Part shown: in pieces, positions 7,456 through 15,644 of the stretch | How positions within the stretch are numbered: the stretch's first letter is position 1 | How the letters are laid out: each line of letters begins with the position of its first letter | Assembly (NCBI GenBank): GCA_023453665.1 | Contig: JAEXTA010000244.1 | Span: 1-20,582 of the forward strand | Direction of reading: 5' to 3' | Length of the DNA stretch: 20,582 nt | Origin: Bacteroidota bacterium | GTDB lineage: Bacteria > Bacteroidota > Ignavibacteria > Ignavibacteriales > Ignavibacteriaceae | The notes under the pieces: generated by a model | What the model was told of the DNA's origin: nothing | Database searches by the model: none | Seen by the model: the letters and a program-made list of their open reading frames with translations, nothing else | Translations under genes and position numbers: made by a program

Positions 7456-7797
7456 TTAACTGCCAAAACTTTTTACTGCTTCGTCAACCGATTCATAAAA
7501 TTCAAAAATGGTAATCAGTTTTGTAATTATTAATAGGCTTTCTATTTTTTCGGTTACCCGGGCAAGCTTTAAATTTCCGTTAGCTTTTTTCATTGTTGTC
7601 AATCCGCCAATCATCATTCCTAGTCCGGAACTGTTCATAAACTTAACTTCAGCCAGGTCAATTACAACATTTAATTTCCCTTCATCTATAAGTTTATGGA
7701 GCAAGTCGTTAAATTCTTTTGTATCCTCGCCCCCCATCACATTTCCCTTTAATTCGATGATAACTGCTTCGTACTTTTCCACTGTTTTAATTTTCAT
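7456..7797 (-). CDS. STAS-domain anti-sigma factor antagonist (SpoIIAA/RsbV-like)
   Basis: A 113-residue single STAS domain, the size of classical anti-anti-sigma factors. The sequence FMNSSGLGMMIG (53-64) matches the family motif (D/N)SSGLG, so Ser56 is the expected phosphorylation site that switches binding to a partner anti-sigma kinase. No RsbW/SpoIIAB-like kinase or PP2C phosphatase is in the window, so its partner is elsewhere. The ECF sigma/anti-sigma pair transcribed divergently next to it is of a different type and need not be connected. The ATG has GAGGAG six bases upstream. A TTGCTT / TAAATT pair with 17-base spacing upstream could be a sigma-70-like promoter, weakly supported. The strong terminator downstream makes it probably monocistronic. 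Confidence 0.92.
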   Translation of the reverse strand: MKIKTVEKYEAVIIELKGNVMGGEDTKEFNDLLHKLIDEGKLNVVIDLAEVKFMNSSGLGMMIGGLTTMKKANGNLKLARVTEKIESLLIITKLITIFEFYESVDEAVKSFGS

Positions 7798-7954
7798 TAA
7801 ATACTCCTCATTTTAGTGATGGAAATTTAAGTACATGCATATACTAAAGCAAGTAAATGATTTAGCCGTTTGAAGACCGAAAATCAGTATAGAAACTTGA
7901 TATAATTCTTTATAAGTTTTATGGAACAAAGTACGAAGGGATGCGTCTAAAAAG

Positions 7955-8551
7955 ATGAAATTCAAAAGAAAAAGGACCGTGATTCCACAACTGCAAATTT
8001 TGAATCTAGATGACGATTTTTCGTTGATAAAAAGATTTATTGATGGTGATGAATCAACATTCCGTACTCTTGTTCAACGCCACAAGGATAAGGTAAGGAA
8101 TATCATTTATCTTACATTGAACACATCGGAACCTGTTGATGATATTACCCAGGAAGTTTTTATAACCGTTTATAAAAATTTAAAAAGTTTCAGATTTGAA
8201 TCTCAGTTTTCTACTTGGTTATTCAGAATTACGGTAAACAAGTGTAAAGATCATTTAAGAAAAATTAAGGTTAGACAGATATTTTCACCGGTTCATGATG
8301 ATGAGCACGAAGTAGGTTATACTACCGATCATGATAATTTTGATATGAAAGAGATTTTAAATAAAGCAATAACAAAGCTGCCGGATAAGTTGCGTATACC
8401 GTTATGTTTAAAAGATATTGAAGGCTTAAGTTACCAGGAAATCGCCGAGATGGTACAATGTGAAATCGGAACAGTGAAATCCCGGATTTTCAGAGCACGG
8501 GAAGGTTTGCGGGAAATGCTGAAACCTTACCAGGAGGAATTAATGAGATGA
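7955..8551 (+). CDS. ECF-type RNA polymerase sigma factor
   Basis: A 198-residue group 4 (extracytoplasmic function) sigma factor that redirects RNA polymerase in response to an envelope signal. Region 2 spans about 25-103, with the core-binding DDITQEVFI (62-70) and the promoter-melting FSTWLFRITVNKC segment (85-97). Region 4 spans about 137-188, with the helix-turn-helix LSYQEIAEMVQCEIGTVKSR (158-177). A basic N-terminal extension of about 15 residues precedes region 2. The ATG at 7955 has no close Shine-Dalgarno (GAAGGG is 14 bases away); it is chosen because it is the first ATG in frame and fits the family length. The stop overlaps the next gene's ATG (ATGA), the usual sigma/anti-sigma coupling. 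Confidence 0.93.
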   Translation: MKFKRKRTVIPQLQILNLDDDFSLIKRFIDGDESTFRTLVQRHKDKVRNIIYLTLNTSEPVDDITQEVFITVYKNLKSFRFESQFSTWLFRITVNKCKDHLRKIKVRQIFSPVHDDEHEVGYTTDHDNFDMKEILNKAITKLPDKLRIPLCLKDIEGLSYQEIAEMVQCEIGTVKSRIFRAREGLREMLKPYQEELMR

Positions 8552-10107
8552 ATAAAAAAGATGCCGAACTTTTATCAGCTTATTTAGATAATGAACTTTC
8601 AGTTCAGGAAAAAAATGATTTTGAAACCAGGATAGCTTTATCAAAAGAATTACAGATGCACCTGGAGGAACTAAGACGGATAAAAAAGTTCACTATTGAT
8701 TCAATTAAACCGCTACCCGAATCACCGTATTTGGAAACAAGGATAATGGCGGCCATTACAGAAGAAAGACATTGGTATTCAGGATTTAAAAAATTAATCC
8801 CGGTTGCCGGTTTCTCTGTTTTAGCTGTACTCATAATGATCTTCCTTAAGTTTAATCCCGGTCTAATAGATGAACTTGTTGAACAACAAAAAACTAACTT
8901 AGCCGGTTTTTATAAAGAAAACCTCAAACCACTTCTATTTGCCGCTGATCTTACAAATGAAGATATATTCAACTTTGCGTTTTATAAACAACTGCCATTA
9001 GATAATGACAATAAACAGTTCCTGCATTTAGGCGCTGATGCTGATGGAAGTGAATTTTTTGAAATTAAAACAGCCAGCCTTATTCCCGATGAAAATAATT
9101 TTGAAAAGTTTGTTCGTGTACTGAATCTGAATGATAAACAAAAAGAAAAGATGGATTCAATTCTTGAATCGTATGCTGTTGAACTTCAATCACAGGTTCT
9201 TGTTAACGATAAAAATACAGTTGCTATAAATCCAAACCTGTGGAATTATAATAAAGCCATCATAGCCGAACTCCTTGCATTTGCATCATCTGCAAACAAA
9301 AGTGAATTCAACAAAGTTGTACCGGCCGGTTACAATTACCAGATGGTGCCGGCAGTTGAAAAAGTTTTGCAACAGGTTAAACTGAATAAAGACAAAAACT
9401 ATATCTTCTTTACACCCGACACTATTTTCAGCGAACCTTATGAATTTGAAATGGAGAATTTCAGAGTCGAAGTTCAAAAGCTAAAAGAGGTTCAGAGAAA
9501 AAACTTTAAAGAAGCTCAGAAATATCTTGAAGAATCAATGGTACTGCTCAATCTTGATGAAAACCTTGCAAAACTTAGAAATGAAAAGTTTAATAAGAAT
9601 TTCAGAGTTATGATCGACAGCAATATTTGCCGGATTCATATTCCCGATAACGAAAATTTTGTAATTGAACTTCCTGATTTCGACAGCATTACAGCTCATA
9701 TAGATAAAGTTACGAGAGAAATTGATATGTACGCTTTTTCATTGCCTAAAAATCAGAAGGGTACTTCTAAATATAAATTCAGAGTTGAGGTTGGCGATTC
9801 ATTGGGGAATGTAAATGTACCTATTCCGAATCTTGATTCATTAGTTCGACTTGAAAAATTATTAGTTGACTCAGTCGGTAGATTTAATTTTAAGAATTTC
9901 AATTTTGATCCTGATTCTATTGCATCTTTATTTCAGAATTTTGGTCCCGATAGTAATTCAAAATTCAGGAATGAAGAATTCAACCGTCAGATGAACCAGT
10001 TCAAGAAGGAAATGGAAATGTTCAGAAAAGAAATGGAAGAGATGAAGAAGAATCTTAAGCCGGAACAAAAAATTGAAGTCAAGAAAAGCGAGCCGATAGA
10101 GATATAA
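8548..10107 (+). CDS. Membrane anti-sigma factor with large periplasmic region
   Basis: A 519-residue protein coupled to the sigma gene by an ATGA overlap, with GGAGG ten bases before its ATG. The cytoplasmic N-terminus (1-80), with LLSAYLDNELSVQEK at 8-22, resembles anti-sigma domains, but the His-x3-Cys-x2-Cys zinc motif is absent, so it would be a zinc-free version. One membrane helix follows (about 83-100). The periplasmic part of about 415 residues is unusually long. Around 194-210, LNLNDKQKEKMDSILES resembles the LTxxQ helices of CpxP/Spy-like stress sensors. The last 50 residues are a charged, methionine-rich, probably coiled-coil tail (RQMNQFKKEMEMFRKEMEEM). The sigma pairing is firm from context; the sensing role and LTxxQ comparison are inference. 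Confidence 0.82.
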   Translation: MNKKDAELLSAYLDNELSVQEKNDFETRIALSKELQMHLEELRRIKKFTIDSIKPLPESPYLETRIMAAITEERHWYSGFKKLIPVAGFSVLAVLIMIFLKFNPGLIDELVEQQKTNLAGFYKENLKPLLFAADLTNEDIFNFAFYKQLPLDNDNKQFLHLGADADGSEFFEIKTASLIPDENNFEKFVRVLNLNDKQKEKMDSILESYAVELQSQVLVNDKNTVAINPNLWNYNKAIIAELLAFASSANKSEFNKVVPAGYNYQMVPAVEKVLQQVKLNKDKNYIFFTPDTIFSEPYEFEMENFRVEVQKLKEVQRKNFKEAQKYLEESMVLLNLDENLAKLRNEKFNKNFRVMIDSNICRIHIPDNENFVIELPDFDSITAHIDKVTREIDMYAFSLPKNQKGTSKYKFRVEVGDSLGNVNVPIPNLDSLVRLEKLLVDSVGRFNFKNFNFDPDSIASLFQNFGPDSNSKFRNEEFNRQMNQFKKEMEMFRKEMEEMKKNLKPEQKIEVKKSEPIEI

Positions 10108-10130
10108 ATCGGTTTGACAATTATAAAAAC

Positions 10131-10155
10131 GCCCTTCACTCGAAGGGCATTTTTA
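10131..10155 (+). terminator. Intrinsic terminator of the sigma/anti-sigma operon
   Basis: GCCCTTC (10131-10137), a four-base loop ACTC and GAAGGGC (10142-10148) are followed by ATTTTTA. The compact GC-rich stem and the T run, 23 bases past the anti-sigma stop, make this a clear intrinsic terminator separating the operon from def. Confidence 0.87.
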
Positions 10156-10296
10156 TATTAAAATATTCTGAGCCACAAAAGTTTATACAAACGAAATTAT
10201 AACTTGAAATTTGTTCAAGTATTTCTAATTGCCTGCCTTTTGATTATTTTTATTACCGATAAATAGACACTTATTTAATGATAATCAGGAGCGTAG

Positions 10297-10860
10297 ATGG
10301 CTTTGTTACCTATCACTCTATATGGTGATAAGATACTTAGAAAAAAGGGCAATCGTGTGAGTGAAGTAAATGCTGAAACAATTGCTTTAATAAAAAATAT
10401 GTTTGATACTATGCGTAATGCAAACGGGATCGGACTTGCGGCAAACCAGGTCGGTTCAGATAAATCAATTTTTGTTGTTGATGTTTCTGTTATTGAAGGC
10501 AATGAACATATAAAACCTATAGCTTTAATAAACCCTGACATAAAATTCTATTCCGAAGAAAAAGTTTTTATTGAGGAAGGATGTTTAAGTATTCCGGAAG
10601 TACGTGCAGAAGTCGAACGACCGAAAATTATAAAAATAACTTACCAGGATTCTGAACTTCAAAAACATACTATTGAAGCTGATGGGATACTCGCAAGAGT
10701 TATGCAACACGAGTATGATCATCTGCAAGGAATTTTATTTACCGACAGAATTTCTGATGAAATAAAAAAAGAACTGAAAAAAGATTTAAACCTTATTCGT
10801 AAACGTGAAATAGAAATAGACTATCCTGTCACCGAAGACCCTGATTATCAACTTAAATAA
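10297..10860 (+). CDS. def: Peptide deformylase
   Basis: The enzyme removes the N-formyl group from nascent polypeptides at the ribosome using a metal ion. The 187-residue protein has all three family motifs: GIGLAANQ (44-51), EGCLS (94-98) with the metal-binding Cys96, and HEYDH (138-142), whose two histidines are ligands and whose Glu is catalytic. The ATG at 10297 has AGGAG five bases upstream. It is followed 12 bases later by fmt, the enzyme that adds the formyl group to initiator Met-tRNA, a widely conserved pairing. An imperfectly understood dyad (10203-10219) lies upstream, but no promoter could be fixed with confidence. Confidence 0.97.
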   Translation: MALLPITLYGDKILRKKGNRVSEVNAETIALIKNMFDTMRNANGIGLAANQVGSDKSIFVVDVSVIEGNEHIKPIALINPDIKFYSEEKVFIEEGCLSIPEVRAEVERPKIIKITYQDSELQKHTIEADGILARVMQHEYDHLQGILFTDRISDEIKKELKKDLNLIRKREIEIDYPVTEDPDYQLK

Positions 10861-10872
10861 ACTTTCTCGCCG

Positions 10873-11775
10873 ATGAATATTATTTTTATGGGCACTCCGG
10901 ATTTTGCAATCCCTTCTTTAAACGCCCTTGTTCAAAGTAAACATAAAGTTGTTGCTGCTGTTACAACTCCGGATAAAGAAAGAGGGCGGGGACAAAAAGT
11001 ATCATTCACTCCCATTAAAGAATTTGCAGTTAAAAACTCCATACCTGTACTTCAGCCGGATAAATTAAAAGATGAAAAATTTATTTCTGATTTGAAATCT
11101 TTTAATCCTGACTTATTCGTTATTGTTGCTTTCAGAATTTTACCGCGAGAGGTATTTACAATTCCAGCGAAAGGGAGTTTTAATCTTCATGGTTCATTAC
11201 TTCCCAAATACAGAGGTGCGGCTCCAATACAATGGGCACTGATTAAAGGTGAAAGTGAAACCGGACTTACAACATTCATGCTTGCTGATAAAGTTGATAC
11301 AGGAAATATTCTGCTCCAGGAAAAAAATGAAATATTGCCGGATGATAATTTCGAATCACTCCACGATAGGATGAGTCTTAAAGGTGCTGAGTTAGTAATT
11401 AACACTGTTGATAAAATTGATTCAGGAAATTTTGAATTAATAAAACAGGATGATTCACTCGCTACACCTGCACCAAAGATAACTAAAGATATTTGTTTGA
11501 TTGACTGGAATAAACCGGCAGAAGAAGTTCATAATCTTGTAAGAGGCTTATCACCGCATCCGGTTGCGTACTTTTTATTCAACAGTAAAGTGATTAAAGT
11601 TTACAAGACAGAGATTGCAAAAAATCTGACTCTCAAACCATTTGAATTTCATCAATCAAAAACCGAATTGATAATCGGATGTGGAAAAGATGCTGTGAGA
11701 ATTCTTGAAATCCAACAGGAAGGGAAGAAACGAATGGGTGTTGAAGAGTTTTTGAGAGGTTTTAGTTTTGGTTGA
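10873..11775 (+). CDS. fmt: Methionyl-tRNA formyltransferase
   Basis: Fmt formylates Met-tRNAfMet with 10-formyltetrahydrofolate for translation initiation. The 300-residue protein is slightly shorter than the E. coli enzyme. The N-terminal formyltransferase domain (1 to about 200) shows MGTPDFA (6-12), catalytic Asn104 and His106 in SFNLHGSLLPKYRG (102-115, including the SLLPKYRG signature) and Asp142 in KVDTGNIL. The C-terminal OB-like domain (about 205-295) includes the RGLSPHPVA segment (224-232) that contacts tRNA. It follows def by 12 bases with no obvious Shine-Dalgarno at its ATG, so translation may be coupled. No U-run terminator follows; the hairpin repeat at 11896-11938 lies about 120 bases downstream. 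Confidence 0.97.
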   Translation: MNIIFMGTPDFAIPSLNALVQSKHKVVAAVTTPDKERGRGQKVSFTPIKEFAVKNSIPVLQPDKLKDEKFISDLKSFNPDLFVIVAFRILPREVFTIPAKGSFNLHGSLLPKYRGAAPIQWALIKGESETGLTTFMLADKVDTGNILLQEKNEILPDDNFESLHDRMSLKGAELVINTVDKIDSGNFELIKQDDSLATPAPKITKDICLIDWNKPAEEVHNLVRGLSPHPVAYFLFNSKVIKVYKTEIAKNLTLKPFEFHQSKTELIIGCGKDAVRILEIQQEGKKRMGVEEFLRGFSFG

Positions 11776-11895
11776 AATTGATTCGGGATTGTAAACAGAC
11801 TCTCCAAACTGGCATCAACACATTTTAGTCTTTTCATTTTTAAAATGATAATGTTAGGCTGACCGGCTCAGGCAGGTATCGAAGACGTACACCAA

Positions 11896-11938
11896 TTTTC
11901 TACATCACACTTCGACAGACTCAGTATGACATAGAAAA
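11896..11938 (-). repeat. Hairpin repeat with the CTTCGACAGACTCAGTATGACA core
   Basis: Two 16-base arms (11896-11911 and 11923-11938) flank an 11-base loop. Read as minus-strand RNA, UUUUCUAUGUCAUACU pairs with AGUGUGAUGUAGAAAA at every position, using three G-U wobbles. On the plus strand the same three positions are A-C mismatches. This asymmetry suggests structure maintained in a minus-strand transcript. The core resembles an intergenic sequence (variants of CTTCGACAGGCTCAG) that I recall as common in Bacteroidota genomes. It sits between the convergent fmt and lipoprotein genes, 25 bases past the lipoprotein stop. Confidence 0.55.
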
Positions 11939-11962
11939 TGAAAAACTCTCATAACCTAATAG

Positions 11963-12919
11963 CTATCGTACCTCAACAAACACAGGTGCCTGCTGATAAT
12001 GATAAGTTGTATCGGTCAACTGTTTTATCTCTTTGGTTTTCCAGTTCATCAACATTATGTGATATTGTGATTCATCTTTGTTGCTGTGGTCATAAGCAAG
12101 CCAGTTTCCATCTGAACTCCAGTCATGCCAGCCTTCATTGTCAGTGCTGGTTGTGAGTTTCCATTGTTTATTTCCATCGGGGGTTACGGCAAAAATATTA
12201 TTCTGTCCATTTTGTTTGGAGATGTAAGTAATATAGTTTTCCGTGGGATGCCATTTTGGGGGACCGGCTTTATATCCAAAATCTTTTGCAGAGACATTTT
12301 CTTCAGGATAAGTTGTGAGTTGCTTCATATTTGAGCCGTCAACATTCATAATATAAAGTTCTTCGTGTGTTGTTCTGTCTCGTTTATTTTTCTGATAAGC
12401 AAAAACAATTTGTTTACCATCGGGAGAGAAACAAGGATCGCGGTACAAAGCCGCAGTGTCATTTGTGATCTGTTCAAATGAACCACTTTTTGTATTTACT
12501 AAAAATAATTGATAACGAATTTCCTTACCGATTCTTCCGGCAACTACCATTTCTTCGCAATTGTTCCGGCTGCTCATCCAGCTATCTTCAAGCTGAAGGT
12601 CTGAAACTTTCCTGATATTTTTTCCACTATCGTCCATCTCGTAAAGAAAATAATTTCTGTAAGCAGTGTCTCTGTCGCTGATAAAAAACAATCTGTTTTT
12701 GTAAGCATAATATGTCCATGCAACATCATTATGGTTAGTGAGATTTCTATTTTTGCTTCCATCAATATTCACTGCCATCACTTCATAATTGTTTGGTGCT
12801 GTACTGTCAGGCGCGAAAACATTATAGGCAACTACATATTCTTTTTTCTGTTCCTCTGATTTCTTATCGCAAGAAAAAAATACAAGTGAAGTCAGAAGTA
12901 TAATTGTAAATGATTTCAT
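11963..12919 (-). CDS. TolB-like (PD40 repeat) beta-propeller lipoprotein
   Basis: A 318-residue protein with a lipoprotein signal (1-16) and lipobox LVFFSC, so Cys17 is the likely lipidated residue and the mature protein is membrane-anchored outside the cytoplasm. The rest contains WD40-like/PD40 blades as in TolB: VNIDGSKNRNLT (50-61), FFISDRDT (78-85), FSPDGKQIVF (165-174), MNVDGSNMKQLT (190-201), WHPTENYITY (217-226) and SSDGNWLAY (269-277). These folds bind proteins or peptides; no specific ligand can be named. Unlike TolB it has no N-terminal TolB domain and no tol/pal neighbours. Its ATG is 11 bases from the preceding gene's stop, indicating one transcript. The Shine-Dalgarno (AGAG) is weak. 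Confidence 0.88.
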   Translation of the reverse strand: MKSFTIILLTSLVFFSCDKKSEEQKKEYVVAYNVFAPDSTAPNNYEVMAVNIDGSKNRNLTNHNDVAWTYYAYKNRLFFISDRDTAYRNYFLYEMDDSGKNIRKVSDLQLEDSWMSSRNNCEEMVVAGRIGKEIRYQLFLVNTKSGSFEQITNDTAALYRDPCFSPDGKQIVFAYQKNKRDRTTHEELYIMNVDGSNMKQLTTYPEENVSAKDFGYKAGPPKWHPTENYITYISKQNGQNNIFAVTPDGNKQWKLTTSTDNEGWHDWSSDGNWLAYDHSNKDESQYHIMLMNWKTKEIKQLTDTTYHYQQAPVFVEVR

Positions 12920-12930
12920 TATTCTCTCTT

Positions 12931-13506
12931 TTACTTTTTGTGTGTACGGTTATAAGATTGTTTTAAATATTCAGAAACTTTTTTATCAAAATGTTTTTCT
13001 TCTGTAATGATAACCATATGAGAAATTCTCGGCATTGGTCCGGTAAGTTTTGTTTTTTGAACTACGTCATTAAAAGGTAAATCTCCCAAATCCATTCCAA
13101 GCCGTAGTTCTTTAGGTTTAATATTAACAGCAGCAAACTCTCTTGCAGACGTAAACGAAACATAAGTTTTCTTGGCTATCATCTGAGTATCAGAAAAATC
13201 TTCCAGAATTTTTTGCGAAACAAAATCAAATAGCGGTCGCATTGATTCTGATTTAACAAATTGATTTTCCAGAAGATTATCTTCGCTTTGATATACAGGT
13301 TTTCCATTGTTAAGATAAATACCCGCGACAAAAGAAGCCTGCATATGATTTAGTTTATGTTCACTCTTCAGCCAGTTAAGGATTTCCATCTGTTTCGTAA
13401 AACCTTTGGGTTTGACAACGGCTAACCATTGTTCAAGTGTTTTACCTGTTTTTTCTTTTGCTGTTTGAATAAACTCTAATTCAAATTCGCTTGATGTTTT
13501 TGCCAT
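12931..13506 (-). CDS. DUF4287/DUF5655-like protein
   Basis: A 191-residue soluble protein with no signal or membrane segment. The N-terminal part (about 1-55), with KTGKTLEQWLAVVKPKG and ILNWLKSEHKLNH, resembles DUF4287. The C-terminal part (about 85-185), with KKTYVSFTSAREFAAV and a LRLGMDLGD turn, resembles DUF5655, which is thought to be a nucleic-acid or ligand-binding module, though its biochemical role is not established. Both assignments are from recalled family patterns. Translation starts at the ATG at 13506, with GGAGG four to five bases upstream, located inside the last codons of the DUF1761 gene, so the two genes are tightly coupled (one base between stop and start). Confidence 0.85.
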   Translation of the reverse strand: MAKTSSEFELEFIQTAKEKTGKTLEQWLAVVKPKGFTKQMEILNWLKSEHKLNHMQASFVAGIYLNNGKPVYQSEDNLLENQFVKSESMRPLFDFVSQKILEDFSDTQMIAKKTYVSFTSAREFAAVNIKPKELRLGMDLGDLPFNDVVQKTKLTGPMPRISHMVIITEEKHFDKKVSEYLKQSYNRTHKK

Positions 13507-13507
13507 A

Positions 13508-13915
13508 TTACCTCCACGCTCCGAGTATGAAGCCTATGATTGTGAAATAAACTACTATGTATCCGCCGTTTATAAAAATATATTTCCACGAACGTAATTC
13601 AAATAATGCAATCACAGCAAAGATTAATGCAGCCCAACCGAATCCTGTGAGGAAGCCTGCAGTCGCACCCCACGCAGCATCTGTTTTTGCATCACCAAGA
13701 AAAAAAGCCAGGTTGTAACTCATTATCAATGAGAAAAGAATTGTCAATCCATACGTCTTAACAGGATTAACTTTCTTAAGATCCTCCTCTGTTAAATTAT
13801 TTTCTTTCTTCCATGCTTTGTAAAACATTACCGGGGAATACCAGAGTGCACCCAGAACTAAATTGAAGATCGCACATACAGCCACAGCAAGATGATTTAT
13901 ATAAATGTCTTCCAT
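13508..13915 (-). CDS. DUF1761 family small membrane protein
   Basis: A 135-residue integral membrane protein with four predicted helices (about 8-27, 53-73, 81-104 and 113-133). The FNLVLGALWYSPVMFYKAW segment (17-35) is the recognisable DUF1761 signature. No function is established for the family. I chose the ATG at 13915 over a TTG one codon earlier because AGGAG lies seven bases before the ATG. It is the second gene of the minus-strand run headed by the AraC-type regulator, 69 bases after that gene's stop, and may be regulated by it. Confidence 0.85.
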   Translation of the reverse strand: MEDIYINHLAVAVCAIFNLVLGALWYSPVMFYKAWKKENNLTEEDLKKVNPVKTYGLTILFSLIMSYNLAFFLGDAKTDAAWGATAGFLTGFGWAALIFAVIALFELRSWKYIFINGGYIVVYFTIIGFILGAWR

Positions 13916-13984
13916 CAAATAACTCCTGATTAATTTTCACGAAAAATATTAGGAAGGCTGATCGATGTATTGTAAAAAATTTAC

Positions 13985-14803
13985 CTAACCAACAGGAACA
14001 TAATTCAACTGGTCATTTTTCATTTGAATGTACTGTTCGGGTGTGAACCCTGAAAAATTTCTGAAGTCGTGAATAAAGTGTGCCTGGTCATAATAACCGC
14101 TTTCAATTGCTATCGCTGTCCAATCAATTTTATGCGAGATCTCAATCTCATGTACAGCTTTTTGAAATCTGATGACTTTTAAAAATGATTTGGGAGTGAG
14201 ACCGACATTTTCTTTAAATAATTTTATAAAATGTTTTTGTGAGTAACCTATCTTCTCAGAAATATTTTTGATTGAGGATTGAGAAGGAGAATGAACTATC
14301 TTATTCACCGCAAATTCAATAACAGGGATCACACCCAATTTCTTTGAATAATGTTTTAACAAATATTTTTCGGCTGCAAAAAATTTCTGATCAATATTTT
14401 CAATAGAAAGAATCATTTCTCTCAGATTCATTATTTCATTAGTTAAAACAAGATCGCCGTCAACAACACTGTCGGTAAGCTCGTGCAAAGGCATTTGCAC
14501 AAACGGGTATGCTTTACCTTTGTGGAAATTAATTATGAACATTTCGCTGTCGCGCCCGGAAGGGATGGAGATATAATTATTCCTTATTCCCGAAAACCAA
14601 ACACTTCTGCACGTCTGAATTTCTTTGAGAGTATCATTATCATAAATATATTTGGGGTAATCAGTAAGGTCGAAAACAACATTGATATTTCCGTCCGGCA
14701 AAAATCTGTCGATAGAATGAACCGGATTAAAATCCCTGTAATAAATAAAACTCTCGATAAAAATATGCAGAGGATACGATGGAGTATGAAGTTTAAATAC
14801 CAT
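13985..14803 (-). CDS. AraC-family transcriptional regulator
   Basis: A 272-residue regulator. The C-terminal DNA-binding region has the two AraC helix-turn-helix units: SIKNISEKIGYSQKHFIKLF (177-196) and WTAIAIESGYYDQAHFIHDF (228-247), then the conserved FSGFTPEQY (250-258). The N-terminal half (about 1-120), with RFLPDGNINVVFDL at 33-46, resembles the DUF6597-type domain found in many AraC regulators of this group; its ligand is unknown. The start ATG at 14803 lacks a clear Shine-Dalgarno. Being first in a same-strand run with the DUF1761, DUF4287-like and TolB-like genes, it plausibly controls them, but no operator was identified. The 214 bases upstream (14804-15017) hold no gene I can support. 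Confidence 0.92.
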   Translation of the reverse strand: MVFKLHTPSYPLHIFIESFIYYRDFNPVHSIDRFLPDGNINVVFDLTDYPKYIYDNDTLKEIQTCRSVWFSGIRNNYISIPSGRDSEMFIINFHKGKAYPFVQMPLHELTDSVVDGDLVLTNEIMNLREMILSIENIDQKFFAAEKYLLKHYSKKLGVIPVIEFAVNKIVHSPSQSSIKNISEKIGYSQKHFIKLFKENVGLTPKSFLKVIRFQKAVHEIEISHKIDWTAIAIESGYYDQAHFIHDFRNFSGFTPEQYIQMKNDQLNYVPVG

Positions 14804-15017
14804 TCGGTAATCAGTTGTTTATAGTTAAAAGTCAGGAAATATTTGTGATGAATTCAAATGAGGGTATAATATCTCAATTGAATTGCGGGCTTATTATACA
14901 AAACCATAACTGTTAAATGCAACAAGTTGTTTTAAAATTCTTTAATGTTATTCGCAAGTATTGATAGAAAAAATGGAAGCCATAAAAAATTGTTTCAGCG
15001 GTTTAACTCGCAGCAAT

Positions 15018-15602
15018 TCATTTTTTATAAGTGTAATGCCCGATGATTTTAAAATCAAAGAGACAATCCTCCAGTACCTGTCCGCGACCGATGTTGTGAA
15101 CAATCAAATATCTTTTCCCATCAGAAGATTTTTTATTTACAACAATACCGATATGAGTGACTCCTGCTCTCAATTCCCAGCAGACAATATCGCCGGGTAA
15201 ATAGTCTTCTGCTTTATTCGTAATTGGTTTCACTTTGCCGTAACGTGAAAAGAATGTCATAAGATTCGGAACTCTGCGATGGTCTATGTTTTTATCCGGT
15301 CGAGTTAATCTCCAAAACTTTGGATATTTACTGAAATTATTTTTCATATCCTCGTGGACTTCCTTCTGCAAATCGATACCAAGTTTCCTGTAAGCCCGAA
15401 TAATAACATCTGTGCACACACCTTTATTTGAAGGAATATCTCCATTGGGGTATTCTATACTGAAGTAACTTGAAGTGTAGGTTACATTCTGTTTTGTGAG
15501 GGTTAGAGTTGAATCTGCGAGTCTGCCAAAGAAATCAGTTTGAGCATTTATAAAATTATTTTGAGCAAAAAACACAATCAGTATGAAAAGAATTTTTACC
15601 AT
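15018..15602 (-). CDS. Secreted DUF1287 protein (probable NlpC/P60-like fold)
   Basis: A 194-residue protein with a signal peptide (about 1-20, ending INAQ), so it acts in the periplasm or outside. It closely follows the DUF1287 pattern (as in E. coli YijF): YPNGDIP (51-57), GVCTDVIIRAYR with Cys63 (61-72), VHEDM (82-86), NIDHRRVPNL (105-114), GDIVCWEL (137-144), THIGIV (149-154) and VHNIGRG (168-174). Cys63, His150 and His169 are arranged like the Cys/His residues of NlpC/P60 peptidases, which suggests a peptidoglycan amidase or peptidase activity, but the family is not biochemically defined as far as I know. It is last in its minus-strand run, 42 bases after the lipoprotein gene. Confidence 0.9.
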   Translation of the reverse strand: MVKILFILIVFFAQNNFINAQTDFFGRLADSTLTLTKQNVTYTSSYFSIEYPNGDIPSNKGVCTDVIIRAYRKLGIDLQKEVHEDMKNNFSKYPKFWRLTRPDKNIDHRRVPNLMTFFSRYGKVKPITNKAEDYLPGDIVCWELRAGVTHIGIVVNKKSSDGKRYLIVHNIGRGQVLEDCLFDFKIIGHYTYKK

Positions 15603-15644
15603 ACTTAGCTGATTTTTGACAGTATATAAAAAATTACTTAGGAT

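Noticed and set aside
7508..7816. Plus-strand 102-codon ORF opposite the STAS gene
   Set aside because: The STAS protein has a clear family motif and ribosome binding site; the opposite frame is a composition shadow.
7941..7958. Five-codon upstream ORF (ATG at 7941) overlapping the sigma factor start
   Set aside because: It ends in an ATGA overlap, but the GAAGGG directly abuts its ATG, leaving no spacing for a ribosome binding site; probably chance.
10203..10219. Dyad CTTGAA-ATTTG-TTCAAG upstream of def as an operator
   Set aside because: Six-base arms in AT-rich DNA are common by chance and no matching site occurs elsewhere in the window.
14483..14824. Plus-strand 113-codon ORF antisense to the AraC-family gene
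   Set aside because: Lies almost wholly opposite the regulator's coding sequence and its protein shows no family pattern.
14961..15200. Plus-strand 79-codon ORF antisense to the DUF1287 gene
   Set aside because: Most of it is the antisense of a well-supported gene; no Shine-Dalgarno or recognisable domain.
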